The notes: generated by a model from the sequence alone, not told the origin. Positions 37,004 through 45,259 are shown, numbered from the stretch's first letter. The stretch: 64,000 bases of DNA from Victivallaceae bacterium (GCA_028709805.1 JAQUTL010000004.1:48008-112007); one strand, 5' to 3'. A program made the numbers and translations.

Positions 37004-37755
37004 GCAAAAATCAACGACATTTCAATATGCTTGAGGTGCTGATCGCCGTGGCTGTCGCCGGCGTCGGCATGACGCTGCTGCTCGTGATGTTTCCGATCGC
37101 GCTCAAAGGCGCCAAGGAGACCACCGCGAACAACTATCTGCCGATGGCCGCCAGCAGTGTGGTCGCCCAGCTCAACGCCAGCATGGACTCCTCGGCAAAA
37201 CAGTCGGTTCTGGCCCGCAAGAATTGGCTCGACAACAACTTCAGGGACTATGGCAGCGGCGAGGATATCCCGGCGCTGCAGAATTATCAGCCGCTGATCG
37301 AAAACAAGGATCTGCCGACCAGCGGCGCGTTCAGCGGACTTGGCCTGACATATGCCGGCACCAACCCCAACGCACCGTGGCTGGAGCCGTTGAGCATCTA
37401 TAAGTATAAAGACGGTTATGTGGCAATTTTCAAGTCTTATGTGACCGACAACAGGGACAACGATGACAATCCGGCCGCGTTCGGCTATCTCAACGCCGAC
37501 TTCGTCTGCCAGATCAAAGTGGAGCGGCAGAATCCGGCGGATGTCAAATTCAACTCGATCGGCGACTTCGCAGTGTTTAAGGAGGGGCGCACAACGTCCA
37601 CCGCACCCGGCAGCCAGACGGAAGGGCCGCTGTTCACCGGCAGCATTGAAGACCATTACACCAGATTCGTTGTCACCGTTTCGTGGCCGCTGGCGGCGGC
37701 TCCGGCCTCGCGGCAGGAGCGGGTTTACTTTATCGAAAAATATTTAGCCGAGTGA
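37000..37755 (+). CDS. Minor pseudopilin, GspI-like
   Basis: 251 residues with N-terminus MSKNQRHFNMLEVLIAVAVA: Phe at +1, His at -1, Glu5 kept but FNMLE in place of FTLVE. The longer hydrophobic helix and the following ALKGAKETTANNYLPMAAS region resemble GspI/PilV-type minor pseudopilins. The ATG overlaps the H-like stop by 4 nt. In type II secretion the I, J and K subunits form a trimer at the pseudopilus tip; that role is inferred from operon order. Confidence 0.75.
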   Translation: MSKNQRHFNMLEVLIAVAVAGVGMTLLLVMFPIALKGAKETTANNYLPMAASSVVAQLNASMDSSAKQSVLARKNWLDNNFRDYGSGEDIPALQNYQPLIENKDLPTSGAFSGLGLTYAGTNPNAPWLEPLSIYKYKDGYVAIFKSYVTDNRDNDDNPAAFGYLNADFVCQIKVERQNPADVKFNSIGDFAVFKEGRTTSTAPGSQTEGPLFTGSIEDHYTRFVVTVSWPLAAAPASRQERVYFIEKYLAE

Positions 37756-37769
37756 GGATCAGCAATATC

Positions 37770-38672
37770 ATGAGTGCAGGAAAAAAATTCACGCTGGTCG
37801 AAATAATGACCGCGATCGCAATCTTCACCTTGTTCATGGCGCTGGTGATCCAGTTCTTCGTCTCCGCCAACAAACTGTGGCGCTCCAGCGAACGGGAGAC
37901 CGCGCTCAGCAACAAGGCTAATCTGGCGCTCTCGGCCGTCGAACAGTATGTGCGCAACGCCAAGATCGGAATCAATCAGGCGCCGTTCTTCGTCCACAAC
38001 GTCAACGTCAATGGCGATGACGCGCTGAAAAACTTCGATTTCGCCTCCATCATGAAGAACAAGTTCGACCCGAAAAAGACACCAAGCCAACAACGCTGGG
38101 AAAACGATCCGGACTGCTATAAGGACGAAAACTCCTCCAAGCTGATCTTCGCCGCGCACAGCGAGGCCGAACTCGCGGACAACAAGGGCGGCATGTATCT
38201 GCTCTGCTTTCTTCAGGCGCAGGATCACTTCCAGCTGCGCGTGATAAGCGACAGCGATCCAGCCTTCTACACCTCGCTTTTAGGCCTGAACCGCGACGGG
38301 TTGTGCCAGCGGTTCGATTCGGAACAGAAAAATTTCATCGGCGGCACCACCGGACGCTTCGGCTCCGGCGAACAGAACAACGGCCGGGTGACCTATGACA
38401 TCATCGATCACGTCACCAGCTTCAAATGCCAGCGCTTCAAGCTGGAGGACAACAACGGCGCCAATCCGCTCAAACCCATCGCCGGCGACGCCACCGACCC
38501 CACCTACGCGCTTCAGGTGGAACTGACCATGCTTGAAGACGACGATTTCAACACCTGGCGCGCCATGGTGGCCGGCAGAGATGATGAAAGCAACGAAGCC
38601 AAGAAGTTCCGCCAGAACGCCGAACGCACCTTCAGCCGCCTGATCTATCTGGGCAACCCACGGGAGTTTTAG
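37770..38672 (+). CDS. Minor pseudopilin, GspJ-like
   Basis: 300 residues beginning MSAGKKFTLVEIMTAIAIFT, Lys at -1, Glu5 present, followed by FFVSANKLWRSSERETALSN, reminiscent of GspJ/PilW helices. The start at 37770 places the leader at six residues. The rest is a hydrophilic domain of mixed composition. It lies 14 nt after the I-like gene and 7 nt before the K-like gene, which matches the G-H-I-J-K order. Confidence 0.77.
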   Translation: MSAGKKFTLVEIMTAIAIFTLFMALVIQFFVSANKLWRSSERETALSNKANLALSAVEQYVRNAKIGINQAPFFVHNVNVNGDDALKNFDFASIMKNKFDPKKTPSQQRWENDPDCYKDENSSKLIFAAHSEAELADNKGGMYLLCFLQAQDHFQLRVISDSDPAFYTSLLGLNRDGLCQRFDSEQKNFIGGTTGRFGSGEQNNGRVTYDIIDHVTSFKCQRFKLEDNNGANPLKPIAGDATDPTYALQVELTMLEDDDFNTWRAMVAGRDDESNEAKKFRQNAERTFSRLIYLGNPREF

Positions 38673-38679
38673 AATCGCT

Positions 38680-41556
38680 ATGAAGAACAGAGAAAAAATT
38701 GAACGGGAGCAGGGAATCGCGCTGATTTTCGCGCTGGGCGTCCTCGCGCTCCTGCTGATCATGATGACCGCGTTTGTCTCCAGCATGCTGCTCCAGCACC
38801 AGAACTCGACGGCGCTGTCCCGTACCGGCAGCGTGGAAACCATGGCCCGCAGCGCCGTCGAACGCGCGATCGCCGCCATGAGCTATGTCATGAATGACGC
38901 ATGGTACAACGACGCGATGCGCAATCAGGCCGGATACCGGCCGCGGCAGGTGTCGAACATGCGCGATTTCAACCGGATCGTCAGCATGACCGCCAGCGGA
39001 ACGAGTGCTTCGTCGACCGACGGGTCTTCGTCCGACGACGGCGGGTCGGCCGCCGACGCGCTGGCATACAAGGTCAACGACGTCGATATTTACAAGTTCG
39101 ACAGCGGCAAAGGCATGGACGAACCGCGCTGGATATTTGTGCGCGACGACAAAAATCAGGCGATCGTCGGCCGCTACGCCTACGCGGCAATCCCCAACTT
39201 CACGCCGAAAATCAATATCAACGACGCCTGGGGTACGCCGACCGAAGCCCGTCACGGCGAAGACATCAAGGACATCGACCTGCTTCAAGTCCTGCTCGGC
39301 TCCGCCGGCGATTTCACCGGGTCCGGCAGCGGCAATCTGCGCACCTTCCGCGAAGGATTCGGCCGGATGGTCAGCGAAAATTCAAACATCAAGGAGCAGG
39401 ACGCCCGGATTTACACCTGGGTCGGCAACGCCACCGCCACCGACGCCAACGAGTTTTACTGGAAAGACGTCAATAACGACGGCATGGTCCAGGTCGATGA
39501 GATCTTCCGCCGGCTGGACCTCAAGAAGCTGACCACAATTAAAAATGAGACCGATCCCACCCTCCGGGTTGACTATCTGCTGAAGGGCTACACGGGCGAC
39601 ACCAAGCCGACCAATATCGACACCGACGACCGCGCCAGATATTTTGACGACAACGGCACAAAAGTCGGCTCCAACACCGACGTGCCGCTTGCGCCGTTCT
39701 TTAAAAAATTCACCGGCGCCTCCGACGAGGACAAGGGAACCTTCAACAACGTCGACGACCTGAAAAAACAGATCGCGGCGAACATCATCGACTTCGTCGG
39801 CAAAAAACCGTTCGGGGACAACACCGCCGACGTCACCAGCAACATCAAACCGGAAGAGTGGAGCAACACCAGACGCCCCGCGTACACCGGCAACAAGAAG
39901 ACTTATTACATCAACGAAATAGCCGGCTTCCTCTCGCTGGACATTAAATCGGAGCGCACCTCCGGCGGCGTGACGGTAACCATGACCGCAGAGCTCATTC
40001 CATGGGGCGAAGCCATCAACCTTTACGACAAGGACGATGCCCGCGATTACAGCATGACCGTGTACGGCAACGTAAAACTCATCGGTGAACTCAAGTCAAA
40101 AAGCAGCACGAAAGTCCACATCGATCAGTCGTTTGACAACACATTCAAAATATTTGCCGATTCCAAGGACAGTCCGCTGAAGAATGACGACGGCTCGGAT
40201 GTCGAAGACGCCGAAGGCTACTTTGTCGGCGCCGGCCTGAAAAAATATGGAGGCAGCCGGGTGGAAGACTGGGGCTCGCCGGTTGAATTGCCGACAACGG
40301 AATTCTCCTACCCACTTCTTCAAGGCGAAGCCGAGGTGCCTGTCGAACTGCAGATCGACACGCTTGAAATCACGATCGATTCAGCCATTCTGGCGCCGGC
40401 CGACGCCCCGAAACACCCGGTTGATTTCGCAAACATCAAGCAGACTTTCACCAAAGACGATATCTTTGAGGTTCCGGGGTTCACCGATGAAGGCTACAAC
40501 TTCACGATGGCCTACATCGGCTCGTTTGAAGTGGAGGACCCGCGGCAGAATCTGAATCCCGATGACTGGAAGAGCCGGGCCAGCGGCGAAAAGAGCGAAA
40601 GCGAATCCACCGGAAAAAAACTTCTGGCCCGCAAGGACACCGGATGGAACAGCACCGACGATTATGTCTTCAAACACCTTTCGCTCGGCTCCCAGAACCA
40701 CCCGGTCTATGTCCACGATTCCGAGAACAGCGGAAGACTTGACAAGGAGGACAAGGAAACCGGCTACGTCACCGGCTACTCCACCAATTTCATCAAGGAA
40801 GACAAGGAGATCGAATCGCTCTGGGAACTCGGCGCGATCCACCGCGGCATCAAATGGCAGACGCTCAACCTGAAGAAGGGCAACCCGAACCCGGCCTCCT
40901 GCAAGTATGAAGACGGCGACGCCGAACTGCTGGACATGGTTTATGTCTCCGACGTAACCAATTCCACGAAGTTCGACCTGAACGCCCGCAACATGCAGGC
41001 GCCCAAGGTCAGTGAGCAGGACAACAAGAAGTCATGGGAAGCCCTGCTGGCCGGTCTGAGAATGTCCGACGAGTATGAGGATTACGACGCCGGCACCCTG
41101 CTCACACTGGACACCGCCAGCGCCGGCGTCTCCGACTTCGGAGCCGGCGGCTATGTCGCCGGACGCTCGGCCTTCGCCGAAGCGCTGAGCACTGCCGCCA
41201 CCGCCGCCGGCGCGAACACCGACGCAGAGCAAGAGGCGATTTTCGGAAAAACCGCCAATATTCTTGAAGCGCGCAACAACTTTCCAACTCAGGTTCAGCT
41301 GATCGTGGTCGCCCAGACCATCGAAGACGTCGGCGGTATTGACGACGACGGAAAGGGCGTCGGCATCTCCATCAGCGCGCCCGACGCCGACGGCACGGTG
41401 CGCACCAAGAGCGACTGCAAGATCGGCTCGTTCGACGAGGCGGACAACGTGGTGTTTGATAAAATCACCGCCACCACAAAAATGCTGGTCACCCTCCAGC
41501 GCCGGATCGAAGACGGCGGAAAACTGGTGGTCACCGATGTGGAATATATAGAATAG
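38680..41556 (+). CDS. Very large GspK-like pseudopilus tip protein with EF-hand loop
   Basis: 958 residues, about three times a normal GspK. The N-terminus EREQGIALIFALGVLALLLI has Gly at -1 and no Glu at position 5, exactly the peculiarity of GspK subunits. A canonical EF-hand loop DVNNDGMVQVDE (residues 263-274) fits DxNxDGxVxxxE and suggests calcium binding, as known for the GspG and GspK families. The rest is Asp/Lys-rich, apparently extracellular, with many short loops and no recognised domain. Last gene of the pseudopilus operon; the next promoter begins 3 nt after its stop. Confidence 0.82.
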   Translation: MKNREKIEREQGIALIFALGVLALLLIMMTAFVSSMLLQHQNSTALSRTGSVETMARSAVERAIAAMSYVMNDAWYNDAMRNQAGYRPRQVSNMRDFNRIVSMTASGTSASSTDGSSSDDGGSAADALAYKVNDVDIYKFDSGKGMDEPRWIFVRDDKNQAIVGRYAYAAIPNFTPKININDAWGTPTEARHGEDIKDIDLLQVLLGSAGDFTGSGSGNLRTFREGFGRMVSENSNIKEQDARIYTWVGNATATDANEFYWKDVNNDGMVQVDEIFRRLDLKKLTTIKNETDPTLRVDYLLKGYTGDTKPTNIDTDDRARYFDDNGTKVGSNTDVPLAPFFKKFTGASDEDKGTFNNVDDLKKQIAANIIDFVGKKPFGDNTADVTSNIKPEEWSNTRRPAYTGNKKTYYINEIAGFLSLDIKSERTSGGVTVTMTAELIPWGEAINLYDKDDARDYSMTVYGNVKLIGELKSKSSTKVHIDQSFDNTFKIFADSKDSPLKNDDGSDVEDAEGYFVGAGLKKYGGSRVEDWGSPVELPTTEFSYPLLQGEAEVPVELQIDTLEITIDSAILAPADAPKHPVDFANIKQTFTKDDIFEVPGFTDEGYNFTMAYIGSFEVEDPRQNLNPDDWKSRASGEKSESESTGKKLLARKDTGWNSTDDYVFKHLSLGSQNHPVYVHDSENSGRLDKEDKETGYVTGYSTNFIKEDKEIESLWELGAIHRGIKWQTLNLKKGNPNPASCKYEDGDAELLDMVYVSDVTNSTKFDLNARNMQAPKVSEQDNKKSWEALLAGLRMSDEYEDYDAGTLLTLDTASAGVSDFGAGGYVAGRSAFAEALSTAATAAGANTDAEQEAIFGKTANILEARNNFPTQVQLIVVAQTIEDVGGIDDDGKGVGISISAPDADGTVRTKSDCKIGSFDEADNVVFDKITATTKMLVTLQRRIEDGGKLVVTDVEYIE

Positions 41557-41558
41557 GG

Positions 41559-41587
41559 TTGACATTCCTTGAACGCTGTGATATATT
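41559..41587 (+). promoter_or_regulatory. Near-consensus promoter of microprotein/peptide/rSAM unit
   Basis: TTGACA (41559-41564), 17-nt spacer, TATATT (41582-41587), starting 3 nt after the GspK-like stop. It gives a leader of roughly 28 nt with AAAGGAGA before the microprotein ATG at 41622. This is the strongest sigma70-like promoter I found in the window and it separates the following unit from the pseudopilus operon. Confidence 0.75.
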
Positions 41588-41621
41588 ATAAATCGCAACC
41601 GTTGAAAGGAGATGAGTTATC

Positions 41622-41708
41622 ATGGTAGGAAAAGGAAGTGCCAGACGCCCCGGAGACGAGAAACGCTACCGGGAGAACTGGGAAAAGATTTTCGGCAAGA
41701 AAAAGTAG
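41622..41708 (+). CDS. 28-residue basic microprotein
   Basis: MVGKGSARRPGDEKRYRENW followed by EKIFGKKK, 28 residues. It has AAAGGAGA 9 nt before the ATG and a near-consensus promoter. The pattern KGSxRRPxD...Y.xNW..IFG resembles small proteins of unknown function I recall from assorted bacteria and phages, which supports it being a real gene. It is very basic and has no hydrophobic segment. First gene of the unit that also encodes the 51-residue peptide and radical SAM enzyme; whether it acts with them is unknown. Confidence 0.7.
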   Translation: MVGKGSARRPGDEKRYRENWEKIFGKKK

Positions 41709-41787
41709 GCCGAATCATAAAGACGCGTTCCGGCGTTCGCGGCGAAAGTTCCGCCGCCGCCGGTTCCCGTCGACAAAAAGGTGCATC

Positions 41788-41943
41788 ATGGAAAAAATCA
41801 GCTACGCAAAACCTGCTATTTTCGACTTCGAGGGATGGGACGCCATGTTTGCTCAGGGCGGCAGTTTCGCTCCGCCGGACCCGGGATGTTTCCTTCCCGG
41901 TCTTGAGGACAACTGCTCCGAGTCGGGCGTCATCGAAGGTTAA
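41788..41943 (+). CDS. Putative RiPP precursor peptide
   Basis: A 51-residue peptide; ATG at 41788 follows AAAGGTG by 5 nt. The N-terminal half MEKISYAKPAIFDFEGWDAM holds a YxxPxI element (Y6, P9, I11) like the leader motif recognised by RRE/PqqD-type domains in lasso and other RiPP precursors. The C-terminal part is Gly/Pro-rich and acidic, with two cysteines (C34, C43) and a SESGVIEG tail. It has no signal peptide or membrane helix. The radical SAM/SPASM gene starts 2 nt after its stop codon. The function as a precursor is inferred from size, composition and this coupling. Confidence 0.72.
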   Translation: MEKISYAKPAIFDFEGWDAMFAQGGSFAPPDPGCFLPGLEDNCSESGVIEG

Positions 41944-41945
41944 AC

Positions 41946-43088
41946 GTGCTTCCGCATCCGCTGTCGGCGCCGGCCAAAGTGTATGTGGATGTCACGGCGC
42001 GCTGCAATCTGCGCTGCCGGTACTGCTACCACTTTGACAGCCCCGCCGCCGTTCCCGACGAATTGTCCGCCGGGGAATGGCTTCTTTTCATCCGCGAAAT
42101 GGCGTCATGCGGCGTCATGAATGTAAATATTTCCGGCGGAGAACCGCTGATCCGCCCGGATATTCTTAAGATTCTCGACGGATTCCGCAACCTCGGAATG
42201 CGTTTCGATCTGGTTTCCAACGGCAGTCTGCTTACCGCCGGACACGCCGACTTCATAGCATCGCTTTCACGCTGCAATTTCGTTCAATTATCGTTTGACG
42301 GGCCGGAGGAAGTTCACGACGCGGCGCGCGGCAAAGGAGCATTCGCCGGAGCGGTGCGGGCCATCCGTCTGCTGCGCAGCAGAAACGTTCCGGTGCGTCT
42401 GCGCGACACCGTCGGCCGTCACAACCTCGGTCAACTGATGGCCACCGCAAAAATAGTCTTCGACGAACTGAAGCTGCCGGCGCTCACCACAAACTGCGTG
42501 TCCATCGAAAACCTCTGCGGCAAGGACCCGGCCGGTCTGGAGCTTTCCATCGACGATCTTTTCGCCGCCATTGAAGAACATTTCACCGTGGCGGAACGCT
42601 ATCCGAACCGTCTTTTCGGCGGAACCGGTCCGCTGGGAATTTTCCTGCGCTGGCGCAACCTTTACCGCCAGAAGCAGGAGAATCGACGGGTCGGATATTC
42701 CGGGTGTCTGGCCGGCTGCGGCGCGTCGTTCAAACAGATGGGCGTGCGGGCGGACGGGGTAATGGTTCCGTGCGTTCAGTTGCCGGCGATCGAACTCGGC
42801 CGGATAAACCGGACACCGCTGCTTGACGCGTGGCGATCACCGGAAATGGAGCATCTGCGCAACCGGCGGAAAATCAGCCTTGCGGTCTTTGAACAGTGCC
42901 GGGAGTGTCCATACCGGGAATTCTGCGTCGGCGGCTGTCCGGCGTACAGCGCTTTCGACGCGGCCACTCCGGAGCGCCGGGTTTGCCGTTTCTGCCTGCG
43001 CGAGGCCGAACTCTTCGCCGGAACCGGCCGCCTCGCAGCCATGTTCGACGCATTTGACCGCTCCGCCGCGCTTACAGCGCAAGCGTGA
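41946..43088 (+). CDS. Radical SAM/SPASM peptide-modifying enzyme (putative)
   Basis: 380 residues from a GTG start preceded by GAAGG. C20-C24-C27 in CNLRCRYCYHF form the SAM-cluster motif CxxxCxxC, and NISGGEPLIRPD is the GGEP motif. The C-terminal SPASM domain is complete: CX12GX4C (CGASFK...DGVMVPC), then CX2CX5CX3C (CRECPYREFCVGGC) and a final Cys pair (CRFC), giving ligands for two auxiliary iron-sulfur clusters. Such enzymes modify ribosomal peptides (PqqE, sactisynthases, mycofactocin MftC). It has no N-terminal RRE domain. The only obvious substrate is the peptide encoded 2 nt upstream. The 3' end overlaps a convergent CPBP gene by 17 nt. Confidence 0.88.
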   Translation: MLPHPLSAPAKVYVDVTARCNLRCRYCYHFDSPAAVPDELSAGEWLLFIREMASCGVMNVNISGGEPLIRPDILKILDGFRNLGMRFDLVSNGSLLTAGHADFIASLSRCNFVQLSFDGPEEVHDAARGKGAFAGAVRAIRLLRSRNVPVRLRDTVGRHNLGQLMATAKIVFDELKLPALTTNCVSIENLCGKDPAGLELSIDDLFAAIEEHFTVAERYPNRLFGGTGPLGIFLRWRNLYRQKQENRRVGYSGCLAGCGASFKQMGVRADGVMVPCVQLPAIELGRINRTPLLDAWRSPEMEHLRNRRKISLAVFEQCRECPYREFCVGGCPAYSAFDAATPERRVCRFCLREAELFAGTGRLAAMFDAFDRSAALTAQA

Positions 43089-43722
43089 GCAGCAGCGTAA
43101 GCAGGTTGTTGCCGGAGTGCAGAATAATTGAATTCCACAGATTTCCGCTTTTAAGATAAACATACTGCCAGAACAGCCCGAGAAAGAACAGTCCCGGCAG
43201 CTGCCATGGCGAAAAATGGAGCAGCGCGAACACCAGCGCCGAACCCGCCGCCGCAATCCGCCAGTTCATTCTGACAGCCATGCCGCCGAACAGCCAGTGA
43301 CGAAACGCCAGCTCCTCAAGCACCGGCGAGCCGACCGCCAGCAGCAACCCGAACCCGGCGAGCCGCCAGCCGGACATCGCGTGCAGACACTCCACCAGCG
43401 GCTGCTCCCGCATTTCCGCGCCGCACCAACGGCCGACCGCCGCAGTGATTAACTGCAGCAGAACCACGCCGGCAAAGGCCAGCGGAAGAGCGCCGGCCAC
43501 CAGCCGCCAGTCGATCCTTCTGGAGAAAAAACTCCACCCTTCGGGAATAAAACGCCAGAATCGGGCAATCGGCAGCGCCAACACCAGAGAAAACGGAATG
43601 ACCGCCATTTGCGCGGCCGGAAACGCCCCCAGCAGCACGACGGCGGCAACCGGCAGAAACGGCGCCGCGCCGGTCATTCGCCGCCCCGCGGCGATGGCGG
43701 CGGCGCTGTCCGCGCAGTTCAC
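43072..43722 (-). CDS. CPBP-family intramembrane protease
   Basis: 216 residues, about seven hydrophobic helices, with the three CPBP (Abi/CaaX) motifs EELAFRHWLFGG, FALLHFSPWQLPG and SIILHSGNN carrying the glutamates and histidines of the active site. Members process prenylated or bacteriocin-type peptides in other organisms. It starts 3 nt after the apgM stop and so belongs to the minus-strand ftsH-DUF167-apgM unit. It is convergent with, and overlaps by 17 nt, the radical SAM gene, so a link to the RiPP-like unit is possible only by proximity. Confidence 0.85.
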   Translation of the reverse strand: MNCADSAAAIAAGRRMTGAAPFLPVAAVVLLGAFPAAQMAVIPFSLVLALPIARFWRFIPEGWSFFSRRIDWRLVAGALPLAFAGVVLLQLITAAVGRWCGAEMREQPLVECLHAMSGWRLAGFGLLLAVGSPVLEELAFRHWLFGGMAVRMNWRIAAAGSALVFALLHFSPWQLPGLFFLGLFWQYVYLKSGNLWNSIILHSGNNLLTLLLTLAL

Positions 43723-43725
43723 GGC

Positions 43726-44922
43726 TCAGATTTCGAGCAGTTTCCGGATCAGCCGGTCACCGGAAAGATGACCGAGCGTTCCGGTCGGCGCCAGCCGTTC
43801 GCTGAACTTGGCGACGTCATCCGGACTGAACCGGCGGCCGGCCACCGCAACCGGAACCGGCGTGGTGGTGTGCTTTCTCAGCTCAATCGGAACCGGATGG
43901 TCGGGCAAAACCGCAAAATTCACGTCTTCGCCCTCCAGCGCCTTGAGCACCGGCGCGACGATCCGGCGGTCGAACAGCTCAATCGCCTGCATCTTCAGCC
44001 GCAGATCGCCCATGTGCGAACACTCGTCGATCGCCTCGACATGCAGATAAACCAGATCGTGCGTCTTCAGCGCCTCAAGCGCGGCGGCCACTTTTCCCTC
44101 GTAATTCGTGTCGATGAATCCGGTGGCTCCCGGCACTTCGTACACATCCATTCCCGCGCATTTTCCGATGCCGCGGATCACATCGACCGCACTGATGATG
44201 GCGCCGGTCTTTCCGGCATAGCGCTCGGAAAACTTTGCCATCTTCGGCAAATAACCCGGACTCCACGGCCAAATGTGCGTCGCCTCGGATTTGACCGGAC
44301 AGTGCTTCAGATAGTCGGCGGTGCGCTTGAACAGATCAAGTATGAAATTCACCGTATAGACCGCCTCCGGCGAGCCGTCCGTCGGCTTCCACAGCAGATT
44401 CTCCACCTTTTCGCCCTGCGACGAATCCGGTTTCTCGTAAAAAACATGATTGGAAAACTTTTTGCCGTGCAGCACCATGAGATTGCGGTAACTCACTCCG
44501 GGATAAAAGCTCACCGCGTCGCTTCCGAACTCTTTCTCCAGCAGTTTCATGATTTCAGACGAAACCGCATTGTCAATGTGGCCGGCGGAATAGTCCAGCA
44601 GCGTGCCGTCCGGCGAAACCTTCACCAGATTGCAGCGCCACGCCACATCGTCCGGCCCCAGATCAATGTTCTGACTGACCGCCTCGATCGGTCCGCGCCC
44701 CGGATAATTCTTCTTCGGATAAAATCCCAACACCGACATGTTCGCCACATCGCTGGAGGTCGGCAGCCCGTCGGGAAGCGTCAGAAACGTTCCATTCTGT
44801 CCTTTTGCCGCAATCGAATCCATTGCCGGAGTGTCCACCACCTCAAGCGGCGTACGGCCGCCCAGACTGGCCAGCGGCAGATCGGCCATGCCGTCCGCCA
44901 AAAAAACCACTGCTTTTGCCAT
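43726..44922 (-). CDS. apgM: Cofactor-independent phosphoglycerate mutase, archaeal-type
   Basis: 398 residues of the alkaline-phosphatase-like ApgM family, interconverting 2- and 3-phosphoglycerate. VVFLADGMADLPLASLGGRT is the metal-binding start, LPTSSDVANMSVLGF carries the nucleophilic Ser, YLHVEAIDECSHMGD and VLPDHPVP hold further metal ligands. The family is shorter than the GpmI type. Encoded 4 nt after the DUF167 gene and 3 nt before the CPBP gene. Confidence 0.93.
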   Translation of the reverse strand: MAKAVVFLADGMADLPLASLGGRTPLEVVDTPAMDSIAAKGQNGTFLTLPDGLPTSSDVANMSVLGFYPKKNYPGRGPIEAVSQNIDLGPDDVAWRCNLVKVSPDGTLLDYSAGHIDNAVSSEIMKLLEKEFGSDAVSFYPGVSYRNLMVLHGKKFSNHVFYEKPDSSQGEKVENLLWKPTDGSPEAVYTVNFILDLFKRTADYLKHCPVKSEATHIWPWSPGYLPKMAKFSERYAGKTGAIISAVDVIRGIGKCAGMDVYEVPGATGFIDTNYEGKVAAALEALKTHDLVYLHVEAIDECSHMGDLRLKMQAIELFDRRIVAPVLKALEGEDVNFAVLPDHPVPIELRKHTTTPVPVAVAGRRFSPDDVAKFSERLAPTGTLGHLSGDRLIRKLLEI

Positions 44923-44926
44923 AATC

Positions 44927-45259
44927 TTATTTTTCCATCAATTTGTTTATCAGGTCTTCCACTTCAATCCCGGCCACCGCAATCAGCTTGTGACGCGAGG
45001 TCTCTCCCCGTTTCACCGTCACCCGTCCTTTGGCAACGCCGGAAGATTTAGCCAAAAACTCGCACACCGCGCGATTCGCTTCGCCGTCCACCGGCGGCGC
45101 CGTGACCGCGATCTTCAACTCGCCGTCATGCAAACCGACCACCCCTTCGCGGCCGGCCCGCGGCTGGACGAACACCCGGATCAGACACTCGCCGCCGCCG
45201 CCATTCACCGCCGCAACGGCAAACTCTTCGCGGGTCAGCCTTATATCACTACGCTTCAA
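44927..45259 (-). CDS. DUF167 family protein (YggU-like)
   Basis: 110 residues; the core RVFVQPRAGREGVVGLHDG, TAPPVDGEANRAVCEFLAKS and VTVKRGETSRHKLIAVAG is the DUF167/YggU fold. Its molecular role is not established. The ATG at 45259 overlaps the ftsH stop by 11 nt. The RGETSR loop suggests nucleic acid or phosphate binding, but this is only an impression. Confidence 0.87.
   Translation of the reverse strand: MKRSDIRLTREEFAVAAVNGGGGECLIRVFVQPRAGREGVVGLHDGELKIAVTAPPVDGEANRAVCEFLAKSSGVAKGRVTVKRGETSRHKLIAVAGIEVEDLINKLMEK

Noticed and set aside
43072..43722. CPBP protease as a firm member of the RiPP-like operon
   Set aside because: It is on the opposite strand and belongs to the ftsH-apgM set; only proximity links it, so it is kept as a possibility only.
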